From positions 372,001 to 436,000 of the forward strand of contig NZ_JACRVF010000005.1 of NCBI RefSeq assembly GCF_014306105.1: a stretch of DNA of 64,000 nt, read 5' to 3'. The notes below the pieces were generated by a model, which had not been told where the DNA came from, made no database searches, and saw only the letters and a program-made list of their open reading frames with translations. The stretch is from Pontibacter cellulosilyticus. Its GTDB lineage: Bacteria > Bacteroidota > Bacteroidia > Cytophagales > Hymenobacteraceae. Both the position numbers and the translations under genes were made by a program. Positions 16,438-26,296 of the stretch are shown piece after piece. How positions within the stretch are numbered: the stretch's first letter is position 1; each line of letters begins with the position of its first letter.

Positions 16438-17748
16438 TTAATAACTTTGTTTGTTGTCTATGTCGTCTGACAAGAAGCCTTTGATCATCTGAAATAGGCC
16501 GCCGTTGGTTTCCTTTTCTTTGGCTGCTTTCTGAACCGGCTTTTTGTATTCTACTTGCTCTTGTTGTGTTTCTGTATATCCTGCCGCCATCTGGTCTATA
16601 GACTGATAACCTGCAAGCACCAAACCTACGCTCGTTGCATACATTGGGCTCTTTACGGCATCAATCTTAGATTTCCCCAGATGCTCGTTAGGGTAGCCAA
16701 TGCGTGTATCCATACCGGTGATATACTCTACCAACTGCACCAGATTTTGTAGCTGCGAGCCACCCCCAGTAATAACGATACCGGCTGCCAGACTATTTCC
16801 GTAGCCAGATCGCATGATCTCAGCGTAGATAAGCTCCACGATCTCTTCCATTCTAGCCTCGATAATATAGGCCAGGTTCTTCAGAGATATCTCTTTTGGT
16901 GTTCTGTCGCGCAGGCCAGGTATCGAAACGATCTCATTTTCAGAGGCTTCGTCGGCAATAGCTTTACCAAACTTCACTTTTAGCTGTTCGGCCTGGTTTT
17001 GCATTACCATGCAGCCCTGCTTAATATCGGAAGTAATAATGTTACCTCCAAACGGAAGCACAGCTGTATGGCGGATAATGTTGTCCTTGAAGATGGCTAA
17101 GTCAGTTGTGCCACCGCCAATATCCACTAAAACAACACCTGCTTCTTTCTCTTCATCACTCAGCACCGACATGCACGAGGCAAGTGGCTCCAGGATTAGG
17201 TGATCAACAGCTAGGCCGGCACGCGTTACGCATTTGTTGATGTTGTTGATAGCGTTTGACTGCGCTGTGATGATGTGGAAGTTGCCCTCCAAACGCACCC
17301 CAGACATACCTACCGGATCCGTGATTCCTTCTTCGTAGTCCACTTTGTACTCCTGTGGCATTACGTGAATGATCTCGCTGCCCGGAGGTGTAACCAGACG
17401 GTACATGTCGTTGGTAAGACGGTTCACGTCCTCCACGGTAATTTCGTGGTCTGTTACCTGGCGTGTAATGCTACCGTTGTGCAGTAAACTTTTGATATGC
17501 TGCCCGGCAATCCCCACGTTTACCACTCCAATGTTGATACCTGACTGCTCCTCGGCCTGACGGATAGCTTTCTTGATCGCCTCAACAGTTTTGTCGATGT
17601 TGCTGACCATGCCACGTACCACGCCCTCCGATACCGCTTTGCCCATCCCCAGTATCTCCAGCTTTCCAAACTCATTCTTCCGACCAACAAGTGCGCAAAC
17701 TTTGGTTGTGCCAATGTCCAAGCCTACTACTATTTTGTCGTTCTGCAT
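16438..17748 (-). CDS. ftsA: Cell division protein FtsA
   Basis: Actin-like ATPase that tethers FtsZ to the membrane, 436 residues. Visible: phosphate-1 loop VGLDIGTTKVCALVG (~8-22), the phosphate-2 region LVDIGGGTTDLAIF (~208-221) and the adenosine motif GIVITGGGSQLQNL. The C-terminal segment GLFQMIKGFLSDDI has the amphipathic character of the membrane-targeting helix. It starts 10 bases after ftsQ and precedes ftsZ by 27 bases. Confidence 0.96.
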   Translation of the reverse strand: MQNDKIVVGLDIGTTKVCALVGRKNEFGKLEILGMGKAVSEGVVRGMVSNIDKTVEAIKKAIRQAEEQSGINIGVVNVGIAGQHIKSLLHNGSITRQVTDHEITVEDVNRLTNDMYRLVTPPGSEIIHVMPQEYKVDYEEGITDPVGMSGVRLEGNFHIITAQSNAINNINKCVTRAGLAVDHLILEPLASCMSVLSDEEKEAGVVLVDIGGGTTDLAIFKDNIIRHTAVLPFGGNIITSDIKQGCMVMQNQAEQLKVKFGKAIADEASENEIVSIPGLRDRTPKEISLKNLAYIIEARMEEIVELIYAEIMRSGYGNSLAAGIVITGGGSQLQNLVQLVEYITGMDTRIGYPNEHLGKSKIDAVKSPMYATSVGLVLAGYQSIDQMAAGYTETQQEQVEYKKPVQKAAKEKETNGGLFQMIKGFLSDDIDNKQSY

Positions 17749-17758
17749 ATCTGTATAT

Positions 17759-18520
17759 TTATTCGCAAATAATCTGATCTTCGTACTCTACATTCACTCT
17801 TTTATATTTGTCCCAGCCTACAACCGGCAGCACTTCTTTATAAAAGATCATTAGTTTCCTGAATTTTGTCTCTACTTCTGCCGGTTTTCCGAACTCTATG
17901 GCGTGTTCGCCAACCTGCGGTAAAAACGATACTTTGCCTCTGCCATCAATATGCATCTGGGCAATCTGTGCTTTCCAAAACTGGTCGTTCTCGATGAACT
18001 GCAGCAAAGAAATATAAGCCTGTCCGGTGGAGTCCTGAAAAAACTCCCTGTCCAGGGACTGTGTTAAAGCCGATCTGGTTATTGGTATTACACGAGCTGT
18101 GTATCTGTCTGAAAGCGGAAGTATGTTACCTTCCACATCAATGTAGACATCCTGGTCTGGTCGTATAATTCTTGCAATAGGCCTGTTCTGTTTTACATGT
18201 ACATGAACGTTTCCGTCGAGCCCCCGGTACACTTCGGCATCTTTTACAAACTTGTTTGCTTCGATGCGTTTCTCCAGGTTTTTAAGATCGATACTGCGGT
18301 GCGGAAGTCCCTCTAATTTTCGCTCTCCTTCGCGGGTTAACAACCCCCTTACTTCCTTATCCCCAATAAAGTAATTGTTGTACTCATTATCAATATTTAT
18401 TGACACTTTTTTACAGATTTTTTCACTCTGCTTAGAATTAGCAAAACCTGCAAGTGCGCCGATAGTAACGATGCTACAACCTGCAAAAATTAAAGATTTT
18501 ATTTTACTATTCAAGCCCAT
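17759..18520 (-). CDS. ftsQ: Cell division protein FtsQ
   Basis: Bitopic divisome protein of 253 residues: a short cytoplasmic start, one membrane helix (~9-27), a POTRA-type segment (LEKRIEANKFVKDAEVYRGLDGNVHVHVKQNRPIARI, ~83-120) and a beta domain. It links early and late division proteins in the periplasm. The sequence is divergent, as usual for FtsQ; assignment rests on the POTRA pattern and its position between murC and ftsA. It overlaps murC by 14 bases. Confidence 0.88.
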   Translation of the reverse strand: MGLNSKIKSLIFAGCSIVTIGALAGFANSKQSEKICKKVSINIDNEYNNYFIGDKEVRGLLTREGERKLEGLPHRSIDLKNLEKRIEANKFVKDAEVYRGLDGNVHVHVKQNRPIARIIRPDQDVYIDVEGNILPLSDRYTARVIPITRSALTQSLDREFFQDSTGQAYISLLQFIENDQFWKAQIAQMHIDGRGKVSFLPQVGEHAIEFGKPAEVETKFRKLMIFYKEVLPVVGWDKYKRVNVEYEDQIICE

Positions 18521-19916
18521 GACGTTCTTTTTCTAAAAAATTTCTTATAGGCTTTACCAGCGTGTCGATATCACCGGCTCCAACAGTGGCCAGAACATCA
18601 AAATCGCCGTTTTTAAGCAAATTTTCAACTATATATTCTTTGCGCAATATTTCTTTTTGTTTGCACGTAACCTGCTCTAAAATCATCTCTGAAGTAACGC
18701 CAGGTATAGGTTTTTCACGTGCCGGGTAAATATCCAGCAACACCAGTTCATCGACAACGCTCAGACTCTCTGCAAACTCCGCTGCAAAGTCTCTTGTGCG
18801 TGTATACAGGTGTGGCTGAAATAGTACTTTTATGCGCTTGTTTGGATACAGAGCCCGCAGCGAAGCCATAAAGGCTTCTATCTCTTTCGGATGATGCGCA
18901 TAGTCGTCAATATATACTTTTCCCTGCCCTTCATATACAAACTCGAAGCGGCGCTTAACACCTGCAAAACTCTCAACTCCAGCCTTTATACTTTGTGCGT
19001 CTACCTCAACCACCTGCGCTACAAGTATAGCTGCCAAGGTATTCTCTACATTATGGAAGCCCGGTAGTCCTAAACGCAAACCTGCTATGTTACCAAACGG
19101 ACTAACGGCATCGAACTCGAACCAGCGGCCATTTATGTTCAGGTGCTGCACATGTGCCTGCCCCTCGTTCAGGCCATACTTTATTACCTGCACTCCTTCC
19201 TGCACCAGATCCGTTAGGCGAGCATCAATTCCTTCATGTATAAACAGGTATCCTCCCGGCTGCACCTGGCTGATAAACTTCTGGAACGTACGGATCATTT
19301 CATCCTTGTCGCCATAGATATCCAGGTGGTCCGGATCTGCCGAAGTAACAATGGCCACGTTCGGAAAAAGAGTCAGGAATGAACGGTCGTACTCATCAGC
19401 CTCAACCACTACTGTTTCCTTACCGCCCTCTCCTTTTCCTATTAATAGGTTTGAGTTTAAGTTTGTAGCAATACCGCCCAAAAAAGCAGAACAGTCTACC
19501 CCTGCATGGTGCAGCAGGTGTGTTACAATAGATGAAGTGGTAGTTTTTCCATGTGTACCTGCTACTGCAATGGTAAAGGCACCCGAGGTAACGATGCCCA
19601 ACACCTCAGAGCGTTTTTTTATAGTATAGCCATTCTCTTTCAGATAGGCCCACTCTGTATGCTCGGCAGGTATGGCAGGCGTTAGCACCACCAAAGTCTG
19701 CTCTTTATTTTCAAGTATTTCCTGTGGCAGCAGCTTTACATCATCTTCGTAGTGCACACGGATTCCTTCCTGCTCCAATGTTTCGGTTAACGGCGTGCGG
19801 GTCTTGTCATAGCCCCACACCGGATATCCCTTTGCATTGAACCAGCGGGCAATCGCACTCATGCCAATGCCACCGATGCCTAAAAAGTAGATATAGTTAT
19901 ACTGCTCCAGTTTCAC
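18507..19916 (-). CDS. murC: UDP-N-acetylmuramate--L-alanine ligase
   Basis: Cytoplasmic ligase adding L-alanine to UDP-MurNAc, 469 residues. It has an N-terminal nucleotide-binding domain (FLGIGGIGMSAIARWF), an ATP loop AGTHGKTTTSS (~118-128), the central-domain motif EADEYDRSFL and a C-terminal domain with DDYAHHPKE, all typical of MurC. It overlaps murG by 4 bases and ftsQ by 14, indicating a translationally coupled operon. Confidence 0.96.
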   Translation of the reverse strand: MKLEQYNYIYFLGIGGIGMSAIARWFNAKGYPVWGYDKTRTPLTETLEQEGIRVHYEDDVKLLPQEILENKEQTLVVLTPAIPAEHTEWAYLKENGYTIKKRSEVLGIVTSGAFTIAVAGTHGKTTTSSIVTHLLHHAGVDCSAFLGGIATNLNSNLLIGKGEGGKETVVVEADEYDRSFLTLFPNVAIVTSADPDHLDIYGDKDEMIRTFQKFISQVQPGGYLFIHEGIDARLTDLVQEGVQVIKYGLNEGQAHVQHLNINGRWFEFDAVSPFGNIAGLRLGLPGFHNVENTLAAILVAQVVEVDAQSIKAGVESFAGVKRRFEFVYEGQGKVYIDDYAHHPKEIEAFMASLRALYPNKRIKVLFQPHLYTRTRDFAAEFAESLSVVDELVLLDIYPAREKPIPGVTSEMILEQVTCKQKEILRKEYIVENLLKNGDFDVLATVGAGDIDTLVKPIRNFLEKERHGLE

Positions 19917-21025
19917 TTAATCAGTTTTATTAGTTCGTTTACAATGTCGGCTGCCGCATTTGGCTTGCCCATTTTAAGTATGTTCTGGCTCAGGCGCTTC
20001 TGCTCCTGTTCATCTTGTACTAGCTCCAAAGCTGCTTTTACCAGTTGCTCACCTGCCTCCTGGTCGCGAACTAACAAGGCGGCATGCTGCTGCACGAGTG
20101 CCATGGCATTTTTGGTCTGATGATCTTCGGCCACGTTTGGCGAAGGAACAAGTATGGCCGGCTTGCCTACCAGGCAAAGCTCCGAAATAGACAAAGCACC
20201 TGCTCTCGAAATCACCACATCTGCTGCGGCATAAGCCAAATCCATGCGCTTTATAAAATCGAATGCCTTGGTGCCTTGCGTGCTATACTTCTGCTCAAGT
20301 TCCTGTGCCTGCGGATAAAAAGCTTTGCCTGTTTGCCAGATTAGCTGATACCCTGCCTGCACGATCTGATCCAGGCCTGCAGCTATACTTTGGTTGATGG
20401 TTCTGGCACCCAGGCTACCGCCGATCACTAGTATGGTTTTCTTGTCTGCGGCTAAACCAAAGTGAGCCAGTGCTTCATTACGTTTTGAGTTGCTGTCCAG
20501 AATGTCGCTGCGAACAGGGTTGCCAGTTAACACCAGCTTTTCAGCAGGGAAAAAAGCTTCCATGTTCGGGTAAGCCACACATACTTTACTAACCCGTTTT
20601 GCCAGCAGTTTATTGGTGATGCCAGCATAAGAATTTTGCTCCTGTATGAGGGCAGGTATTTTTTGGGAAGTTGCCGCATACAACAATGGTCCGCTGGCAT
20701 AGCCACCCACACCTACCACGGCATCAGGCTTAAAATCTTTTATAATCTTGTGCGACGCTTTTATACTTGACAGCACCTTTAGCGGAAAAGACAGGTTATC
20801 TAATGTTAGCCTGCGCTGGATACCGCTGATCCAAAGTCCCACGATCTTATATCCTGCTTCCGGCACTTTGGTCATTTCCATGCGGCCTTTGGCTCCCACA
20901 AACAGAATTTCTGAGTCTGGGTTAACAGCTTTTAGCTGGTTAGCAATTGCCACAGCAGGATATATGTGCCCGCCGGTGCCGCCACCGCTTATTATTACAC
21001 GATATGGTTTCTGCTGCTTAGCCAT
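19913..21025 (-). CDS. murG: UDP-GlcNAc--lipid I GlcNAc transferase
   Basis: Membrane-associated glycosyltransferase that makes lipid II from lipid I, 370 residues. The N-terminal glycine-rich loop GGTGGHIYPAVAIA (~15-28), a second G-loop in GVGGYASGP (~105) and the donor-binding C-domain motifs (GGSLGARTIN; ISRAGALSISEL) are intact. It overlaps ftsW by 8 bases and murC by 4. Confidence 0.96.
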   Translation of the reverse strand: MAKQQKPYRVIISGGGTGGHIYPAVAIANQLKAVNPDSEILFVGAKGRMEMTKVPEAGYKIVGLWISGIQRRLTLDNLSFPLKVLSSIKASHKIIKDFKPDAVVGVGGYASGPLLYAATSQKIPALIQEQNSYAGITNKLLAKRVSKVCVAYPNMEAFFPAEKLVLTGNPVRSDILDSNSKRNEALAHFGLAADKKTILVIGGSLGARTINQSIAAGLDQIVQAGYQLIWQTGKAFYPQAQELEQKYSTQGTKAFDFIKRMDLAYAAADVVISRAGALSISELCLVGKPAILVPSPNVAEDHQTKNAMALVQQHAALLVRDQEAGEQLVKAALELVQDEQEQKRLSQNILKMGKPNAAADIVNELIKLIK

Positions 21026-22190
21026 TTACCAGTGTATTTGAGGGAGCAACTCCATTATTAACCGGAGACGCAACTTCTTTAATGATTTCTCTGTCGGTAC
21101 GGCTCACGCTAAGTATAATCCCCAGCGAGATACCTGTAAAGATCAGGGATGTTCCACCCATACTTAGCAGAGGAAGCGGCAAACCTGTAATCGGACCAAG
21201 ACCGACAGCTACGCCCATGTTGATCATCCCTTGAATAACAAGACTAAAACTTAGCCCTGCAGACAACAAACCACCAAAGGCACCAGTACTGTTCGCCACT
21301 GTGACGAGCCCCCGATATAGCAGGGCCAAGTATAAAAACAACACTACTATCCCTCCAAGTAAGCCGTACTCTTCCAGAATGATAGCGAAGATAAAGTCTG
21401 AGTATGGGTGAGGCAGAATATCGCGCTGATCGCTGTTACCCGGACCTTTACCCACCACGCCTCCTGTGGCAATGGCAATGTAAGACTGCTCCAACTGGAA
21501 GGCCGTCTGGTTCGGATCCATAAAGTCTTCCACCCTGCTAATAGCTGTATCTAAGCGCTGACCTAATGCCAACATCATACCTCCAAATACCAGCACAATC
21601 AGGAACGTTGACCCCAAATATCTTAAAGGTACACGACCAATAAACATCAGCAGCATACAGGTGGCAAAAAGCAATACAGCTGTAGATGTGTTAGTTAATG
21701 CGATACAGCCACAGATACCTGCTGTCCAAAGCATCATCGGCACCAGTGTTTTCTTCCAATCTTTCAGCTCCAACTGTACTTTAGCCAACATACTAGCCAA
21801 GTATGATATCAAAGCCAGTTTGGCTAAGTCGGATGGCTGGAATGTCTGGTTTATCACCGGAATGGTGATCCAACGGGAGGCTTCGTTAATGTTTGATCCC
21901 CAGAAAAAGGTAAACAGCAGCAATGGCACCGATACTATTAGTGCAAACAGCGAAAGCCTGGAATAATATCGGTAGTTGATCTTATGGGCCAGCCACATAA
22001 ACGCCAGACCTACCAATATCAGAGACGAATGCTTCAGGAGGAAGTACTCTGTGTTGCCTTCATGAGACTTATAGGCAAGCGTACCAGTGGCAGAATACAC
22101 CACCGCCACGCTTATAAGCGAGAACATAAAGACGATTCCCCACAATACAGGATCCCCTTTGAGGTTTTTCTGTAACCACTGCTTTATCAT
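21018..22190 (-). CDS. ftsW: SEDS peptidoglycan glycosyltransferase FtsW
   Basis: Polytopic membrane enzyme of 390 residues with about ten membrane segments, polymerising lipid II at the septum together with the class B PBP encoded upstream. SEDS signatures include QPSDLAKLALI (~119), PHPYSDFIFAIILEEYGLLGG (~256) and GLPLPLLSMGGTSL (~335). Position in the dcw cluster supports FtsW rather than RodA. The C-terminal cytoplasmic tail is short. Confidence 0.94.
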   Translation of the reverse strand: MIKQWLQKNLKGDPVLWGIVFMFSLISVAVVYSATGTLAYKSHEGNTEYFLLKHSSLILVGLAFMWLAHKINYRYYSRLSLFALIVSVPLLLFTFFWGSNINEASRWITIPVINQTFQPSDLAKLALISYLASMLAKVQLELKDWKKTLVPMMLWTAGICGCIALTNTSTAVLLFATCMLLMFIGRVPLRYLGSTFLIVLVFGGMMLALGQRLDTAISRVEDFMDPNQTAFQLEQSYIAIATGGVVGKGPGNSDQRDILPHPYSDFIFAIILEEYGLLGGIVVLFLYLALLYRGLVTVANSTGAFGGLLSAGLSFSLVIQGMINMGVAVGLGPITGLPLPLLSMGGTSLIFTGISLGIILSVSRTDREIIKEVASPVNNGVAPSNTLVNG

Positions 22191-22217
22191 AAACCTTTGG
22201 CTAAATCGGTTATGTTT

Positions 22218-23561
22218 TTATTTCTTTAAAACTATTTTCTGCACGGCTTCCTTAAATCGTTGGCCGCGGTGCTCGTAATTGTTAAACAGGTCGAAACTGG
22301 CACATGCCGGCGACAACAGTACCACATCTCCCGGAGTTGCCAGTGAGCGGCTCAGGCGTACGGCGTACTCTATAGATGTAGTTTCGGCAATAATCGGCAC
22401 TACTCTTCCGAATGCCTGCTTCAGCTTTTCATTGTCTTTGCCAAGGCAAACCAGCACTTTAACTTTTTCACGCGCCAGGTCAACCAAAGTGCTGTAGTCG
22501 TTTCCTTTGTCCACGCCACCGGCAATCCATACAATCGGTTGCTTAATACCCTCCAATGCATACCAAACAGCTTCCACGTTGGTAGCTTTAGAATCGTTGA
22601 TGTAGGTTACTTCTTTGGCTACACCCACCTGCTGTAACCGGTGCTCTGCGTTTTCAAAGGTCTCCAGCGCTTTTTCTATTGCATCATCAGCCACACCTAC
22701 CAGCTTCGCCACAGCTACTGCTGCCATAGTGTTGTACTGGTTATGCTTTCCGATCAATCCAGATTTTGAGGTATCAACTGTGCCTTCATAAAATTGGGCT
22801 TCCACTTTTATACTTGAACCCTCAAAGTATACTTTGGCTCCTTCCGCTCCTTTCAAAGTTAAAGGGATTGTTGTGCCGCCAAACTTTTCAGAGTTAAATG
22901 CTTTGGCAATGTTCTCGTCGTCGGCATTAAACACGAAAAAGTCGCTGCCAGCCATGTTCTGGATAATACGTAGCTTAGAAGCTGCATATTTGTCCATGCT
23001 GTACTCGTAGCGGTCCAGGTGGTCAGGTGTGATGTTTGTTAGCACGCCGATGTGTGCTTTAAACTGGTACATGTTGTCTAACTGAAAACTGCTCAGTTCC
23101 ACCACATAGTACTCGTGTTTGTTCTCGATCACCTTTTCCGCCAGGCTCTCACCGATATTTCCTGCCAAGCCTACGTTCAAGCCTGCATTTTTAAGCAGGT
23201 GGTAAGTCAGCAACGTGGTAGTTGTTTTACCGTTCGTACCTGTAATGCAGATAAATTTGGCATCCGTGTACCTTCCGGCAAACTCTATCTCCGAAATGAT
23301 CGGTATATTTTTCGCAGTTGCCTGCTTTATTATCTCAGCCTTATCTGGAATTCCAGGACTTTTAATGATCTGATCAGCCGCCAGAATGCGCTCAAAAGTA
23401 TGCGTACCTTCTTCAAAATGGATAGCAGCAGTGGCCAGTTTGGCTTTGTACTGCTCTTTTATCTGCCCCATATCCGAAACAAACACATCAAGCCCCTTTG
23501 CCTGTGCCAGCAAAGCCGCTCCTACGCCACTCTCTCCCGCTCCTAGTATTGCTATTCTCAT
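22218..23561 (-). CDS. murD: UDP-N-acetylmuramoyl-L-alanine--D-glutamate ligase
   Basis: Mur ligase of 447 residues adding D-glutamate. Visible: N-terminal Rossmann motif ILGAGESGVGAA, ATP loop ITGTNGKTTTT (~108-118), ELSSFQLD (central domain) and NDSKATNVEA (C-domain), the last two characteristic of MurD. Seventeen bases separate it from mraY upstream and 27 from ftsW downstream. Confidence 0.96.
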   Translation of the reverse strand: MRIAILGAGESGVGAALLAQAKGLDVFVSDMGQIKEQYKAKLATAAIHFEEGTHTFERILAADQIIKSPGIPDKAEIIKQATAKNIPIISEIEFAGRYTDAKFICITGTNGKTTTTLLTYHLLKNAGLNVGLAGNIGESLAEKVIENKHEYYVVELSSFQLDNMYQFKAHIGVLTNITPDHLDRYEYSMDKYAASKLRIIQNMAGSDFFVFNADDENIAKAFNSEKFGGTTIPLTLKGAEGAKVYFEGSSIKVEAQFYEGTVDTSKSGLIGKHNQYNTMAAVAVAKLVGVADDAIEKALETFENAEHRLQQVGVAKEVTYINDSKATNVEAVWYALEGIKQPIVWIAGGVDKGNDYSTLVDLAREKVKVLVCLGKDNEKLKQAFGRVVPIIAETTSIEYAVRLSRSLATPGDVVLLSPACASFDLFNNYEHRGQRFKEAVQKIVLKK

Positions 23562-23577
23562 AGTTCGTTTTCGTGTT

Positions 23578-24798
23578 TTAGCGAAGCTTTAAAGTTGCCA
23601 GCGTTAAAATGGCCAGCATGATACCTACAATCCAGAAGCGACCTACGATTTTAGACTCGTGATAACCCAGCTTCTGATAGTGGTGGTGCAGCGGCGACAT
23701 CTTAAAGATGCGGCGCCCTTCGCCATACTTCTTTTTAGTATACTTGAAGTAGCTCACCTGTAGCATTACTGACAGGTTTTCTACAAGAAAGATTCCGCAC
23801 AAAATTGGTATTAACAGTTCCTTCCTGACAATCAGCGACAAAACTGCAATAATACCTCCGATGGCTAAGCTACCCGTGTCACCCATGAACACCTGCGCCG
23901 GGTAAGTGTTGTACCACAAGAAGCCCACACAAGCCCCCACAAAGGCCAAACAGAAAATCGTTAGCTCACCCGAATTAGGTATAAACATGATGTCCAGGTA
24001 ATCGGCAAAAATGGTGTTACCAGACACCCAGGCAAAGATCGCTAGTGTTAAACCGATGATAGCAGATGTACCTGCTGCCAAACCGTCGATACCGTCAGTA
24101 ATGTTAGCACCGTTAGACACCGCTGTAATTACAAGGATCACAAACGGGATGTATAAGTAGCAAGACCAGCCCTGGAACAAAGGACCTGCAAAAGAGAATA
24201 GGTTACAGTAGTCCAGTTCATTGTTCTTGCGGAACGGAACCGTTGTAATCATACTATGCACGTCTGTGTAGTGCCTAGTAGCATTTACCGCTGAAGTGGT
24301 ACCGTCGGAAAAAATGTACTGGCGCACTACTACATCGTCGTTAAAGTATAAAGTCAAGCCTACTATCAAACCTAAACCGATTTGCCCAAGAATCTTGAAG
24401 CGGCCAGCTAATCCTTCTTTATTTTTTCTAAATACCTTAATGTAGTCATCCAGAAACCCGATCAAGCCAAGCCACACAGTAGATACCAGCATGAGTTGCA
24501 CATATATGTTATCCAAGCGGGCAAATAGGAGCACCGGCACCAGAATGGCCAGGATGATGATAAGGCCACCCATCGTAGGGGTTCCTTTTTTCTCCAGTTG
24601 GCCTTCTAAGCCAAGGTCGCGGATACTTTCGCCTACCTGCTTGCGCTGCAGCACTTTAATCAGCCTGCCGCCAAATATCATCGCTATCAGCAGCGATACA
24701 AGGGTCGCCATACCTGCCCGGAAAGAGATATATTGAAATACACCTGCTCCGATGAAGTCGAACTCACGGTCTAGGTATGTAAAAAGGTGATATAGCAT
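23578..24798 (-). CDS. mraY: Phospho-N-acetylmuramoyl-pentapeptide transferase
   Basis: Integral membrane enzyme of 406 residues making lipid I from UDP-MurNAc-pentapeptide and undecaprenyl phosphate. About ten membrane helices are visible, with catalytic motifs [19 protein letters not shown] and the C-terminal [12 protein letters not shown] Bacteroidota-type insertion (~170-210, including [25 protein letters not shown]) makes it longer than the ~360 of E. coli. Confidence 0.96.
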   Translation of the reverse strand: MLYHLFTYLDREFDFIGAGVFQYISFRAGMATLVSLLIAMIFGGRLIKVLQRKQVGESIRDLGLEGQLEKKGTPTMGGLIIILAILVPVLLFARLDNIYVQLMLVSTVWLGLIGFLDDYIKVFRKNKEGLAGRFKILGQIGLGLIVGLTLYFNDDVVVRQYIFSDGTTSAVNATRHYTDVHSMITTVPFRKNNELDYCNLFSFAGPLFQGWSCYLYIPFVILVITAVSNGANITDGIDGLAAGTSAIIGLTLAIFAWVSGNTIFADYLDIMFIPNSGELTIFCLAFVGACVGFLWYNTYPAQVFMGDTGSLAIGGIIAVLSLIVRKELLIPILCGIFLVENLSVMLQVSYFKYTKKKYGEGRRIFKMSPLHHHYQKLGYHESKIVGRFWIVGIMLAILTLATLKLR

Positions 24799-24832
24799 TA
24801 ATGTGTTATTCTGTTCCCTTTAGCTTTAGTTC

Positions 24833-26296
24833 TTATTTTCCCAGTTGCTGAAACATCTCGCGCAATACCTGCTTATCATCAAAGTCAGTTTTTACGCCTT
24901 TTATCTCCTGGTATGTCTCGTGGCCTTTGCCGGCAACAAGTATAATATCGTTTGGTTCTGCCAGCATGCAGGCTGTTTTAATAGCCTCTCTCCTGTCCAG
25001 CACCGATAATGTCTTTTTAAAATCAAGCGGCTTTACTCCCTTCTGCATATCTTCCAGGATAGCCTGCGGCTCTTCGAAGCGTGGATTATCAGAGGTAAGT
25101 ATAACTTTATCGCTTAGGCGGCAGGCGATGTCAGCCATTAACGGACGCTTGGTCGCATCACGGTTACCGCCACAGCCTATCACCGTTATCACCTTCTGCA
25201 GCGGTGTGCGGATCTGCTGAATTGTGTTCAGCACATTTTCCAGTGCATCCGGTGTGTGGGCATAGTCCACAATACCAGTTATCTGCGAATCAGAAACGAT
25301 GTAGTCAAAGCGACCTGCTGCTGTGTTTAGGCTTGATAGTACTGTAAGCACCTCCATTGGATCTTCATCCAGCAGAACAGCCGCAGCATAGACACCTAAA
25401 AAGTTGTAGGCGTTGAACGAGCCAATTAATTTGCACCAGATCTCATGACCGTCCACTTCCAGGTGCAGCCCTTGTATGGTATTATCGATAATGCGTGCTT
25501 TAAACTCCGTTGCCTTACGCAGAGAAAACTCATGCACATCAGCTTTGGTATTTTGCACCATCACCGGACCACGCTTATCATCCGTGTTTACCAATGCAAA
25601 AGCACCTTTTGGAAGAATATCAAAGAATGACTTCTTTGCTTTGATGTACTCGTCAAAAGTCTTGTGGTAATCCAGGTGATCGTGGGTGATGTTCGTGAAG
25701 ATACCACCCGCAAACTGTAGCCCTGCCACGCGCTTTTGCACCATGGCATGCGAACTAACTTCCATAAAGCAGTAAGCACAGCCAGCTTTTACCATCTGCG
25801 CCAACAGTTCGTTCAGCTTTACAGCGTCCGGTGTAGTATGGGTTGACGGGATTACCTCCTCGTCAATCTGATTCTGTACCGTTGACAGCATGCCTACATG
25901 ATAACCCAACTCTCTGAAGAGCTTGTGCAGCAGCGTTACTGTACTTGTTTTACCGTTTGTACCCGTTACCCCAACCAGCTTCAGCTTTTTAGAAGGATAA
26001 TCGTAAAATGCAGCCGCCATTTTACCCAGCGCGTCTCCAGAGTCCTCTACCTGCACATAGGTTATTCCTTCTTTAAAGTCTGTAGGCATTGTTTCGCAAA
26101 TGATGGCTGCTGCATTTGCTTCCTCTGCCTTCTGAATATACTCATGTCCATCGGCCTGCACGCCTCGCACCGCCACAAAGGCTACGCCTTCGCGCACCTG
26201 ACGCGAGTCAAACGTGATGGCTTCAACAGTAATATCTGTTGCGCCTCTCACCTCCAGGGTTTTAATATCTTTTAATATGTTCTGCAGCAATGTCAT
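24833..26296 (-). CDS. murE: UDP-MurNAc-tripeptide synthetase (meso-DAP type)
   Basis: Mur ligase of 487 residues adding the third stem-peptide residue. The ATP loop GVTGTNGKTSTV (~110-121) is present, and TSDNPRFEEP near residue 415 contains DNPR, the motif associated with meso-diaminopimelate specificity rather than lysine. That predicts a Gram-negative-type A1-gamma peptidoglycan. It overlaps the ftsI-type PBP gene by a single base (TAATG-type junction). Confidence 0.96.
   Translation of the reverse strand: MTLLQNILKDIKTLEVRGATDITVEAITFDSRQVREGVAFVAVRGVQADGHEYIQKAEEANAAAIICETMPTDFKEGITYVQVEDSGDALGKMAAAFYDYPSKKLKLVGVTGTNGKTSTVTLLHKLFRELGYHVGMLSTVQNQIDEEVIPSTHTTPDAVKLNELLAQMVKAGCAYCFMEVSSHAMVQKRVAGLQFAGGIFTNITHDHLDYHKTFDEYIKAKKSFFDILPKGAFALVNTDDKRGPVMVQNTKADVHEFSLRKATEFKARIIDNTIQGLHLEVDGHEIWCKLIGSFNAYNFLGVYAAAVLLDEDPMEVLTVLSSLNTAAGRFDYIVSDSQITGIVDYAHTPDALENVLNTIQQIRTPLQKVITVIGCGGNRDATKRPLMADIACRLSDKVILTSDNPRFEEPQAILEDMQKGVKPLDFKKTLSVLDRREAIKTACMLAEPNDIILVAGKGHETYQEIKGVKTDFDDKQVLREMFQQLGK

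Noticed and set aside
15644..16441. 265-codon open frame antisense to ftsZ
   Set aside because: Low-complexity Ser/Ala/Leu product without a recognisable domain, fully inside a conserved gene; a shadow frame.
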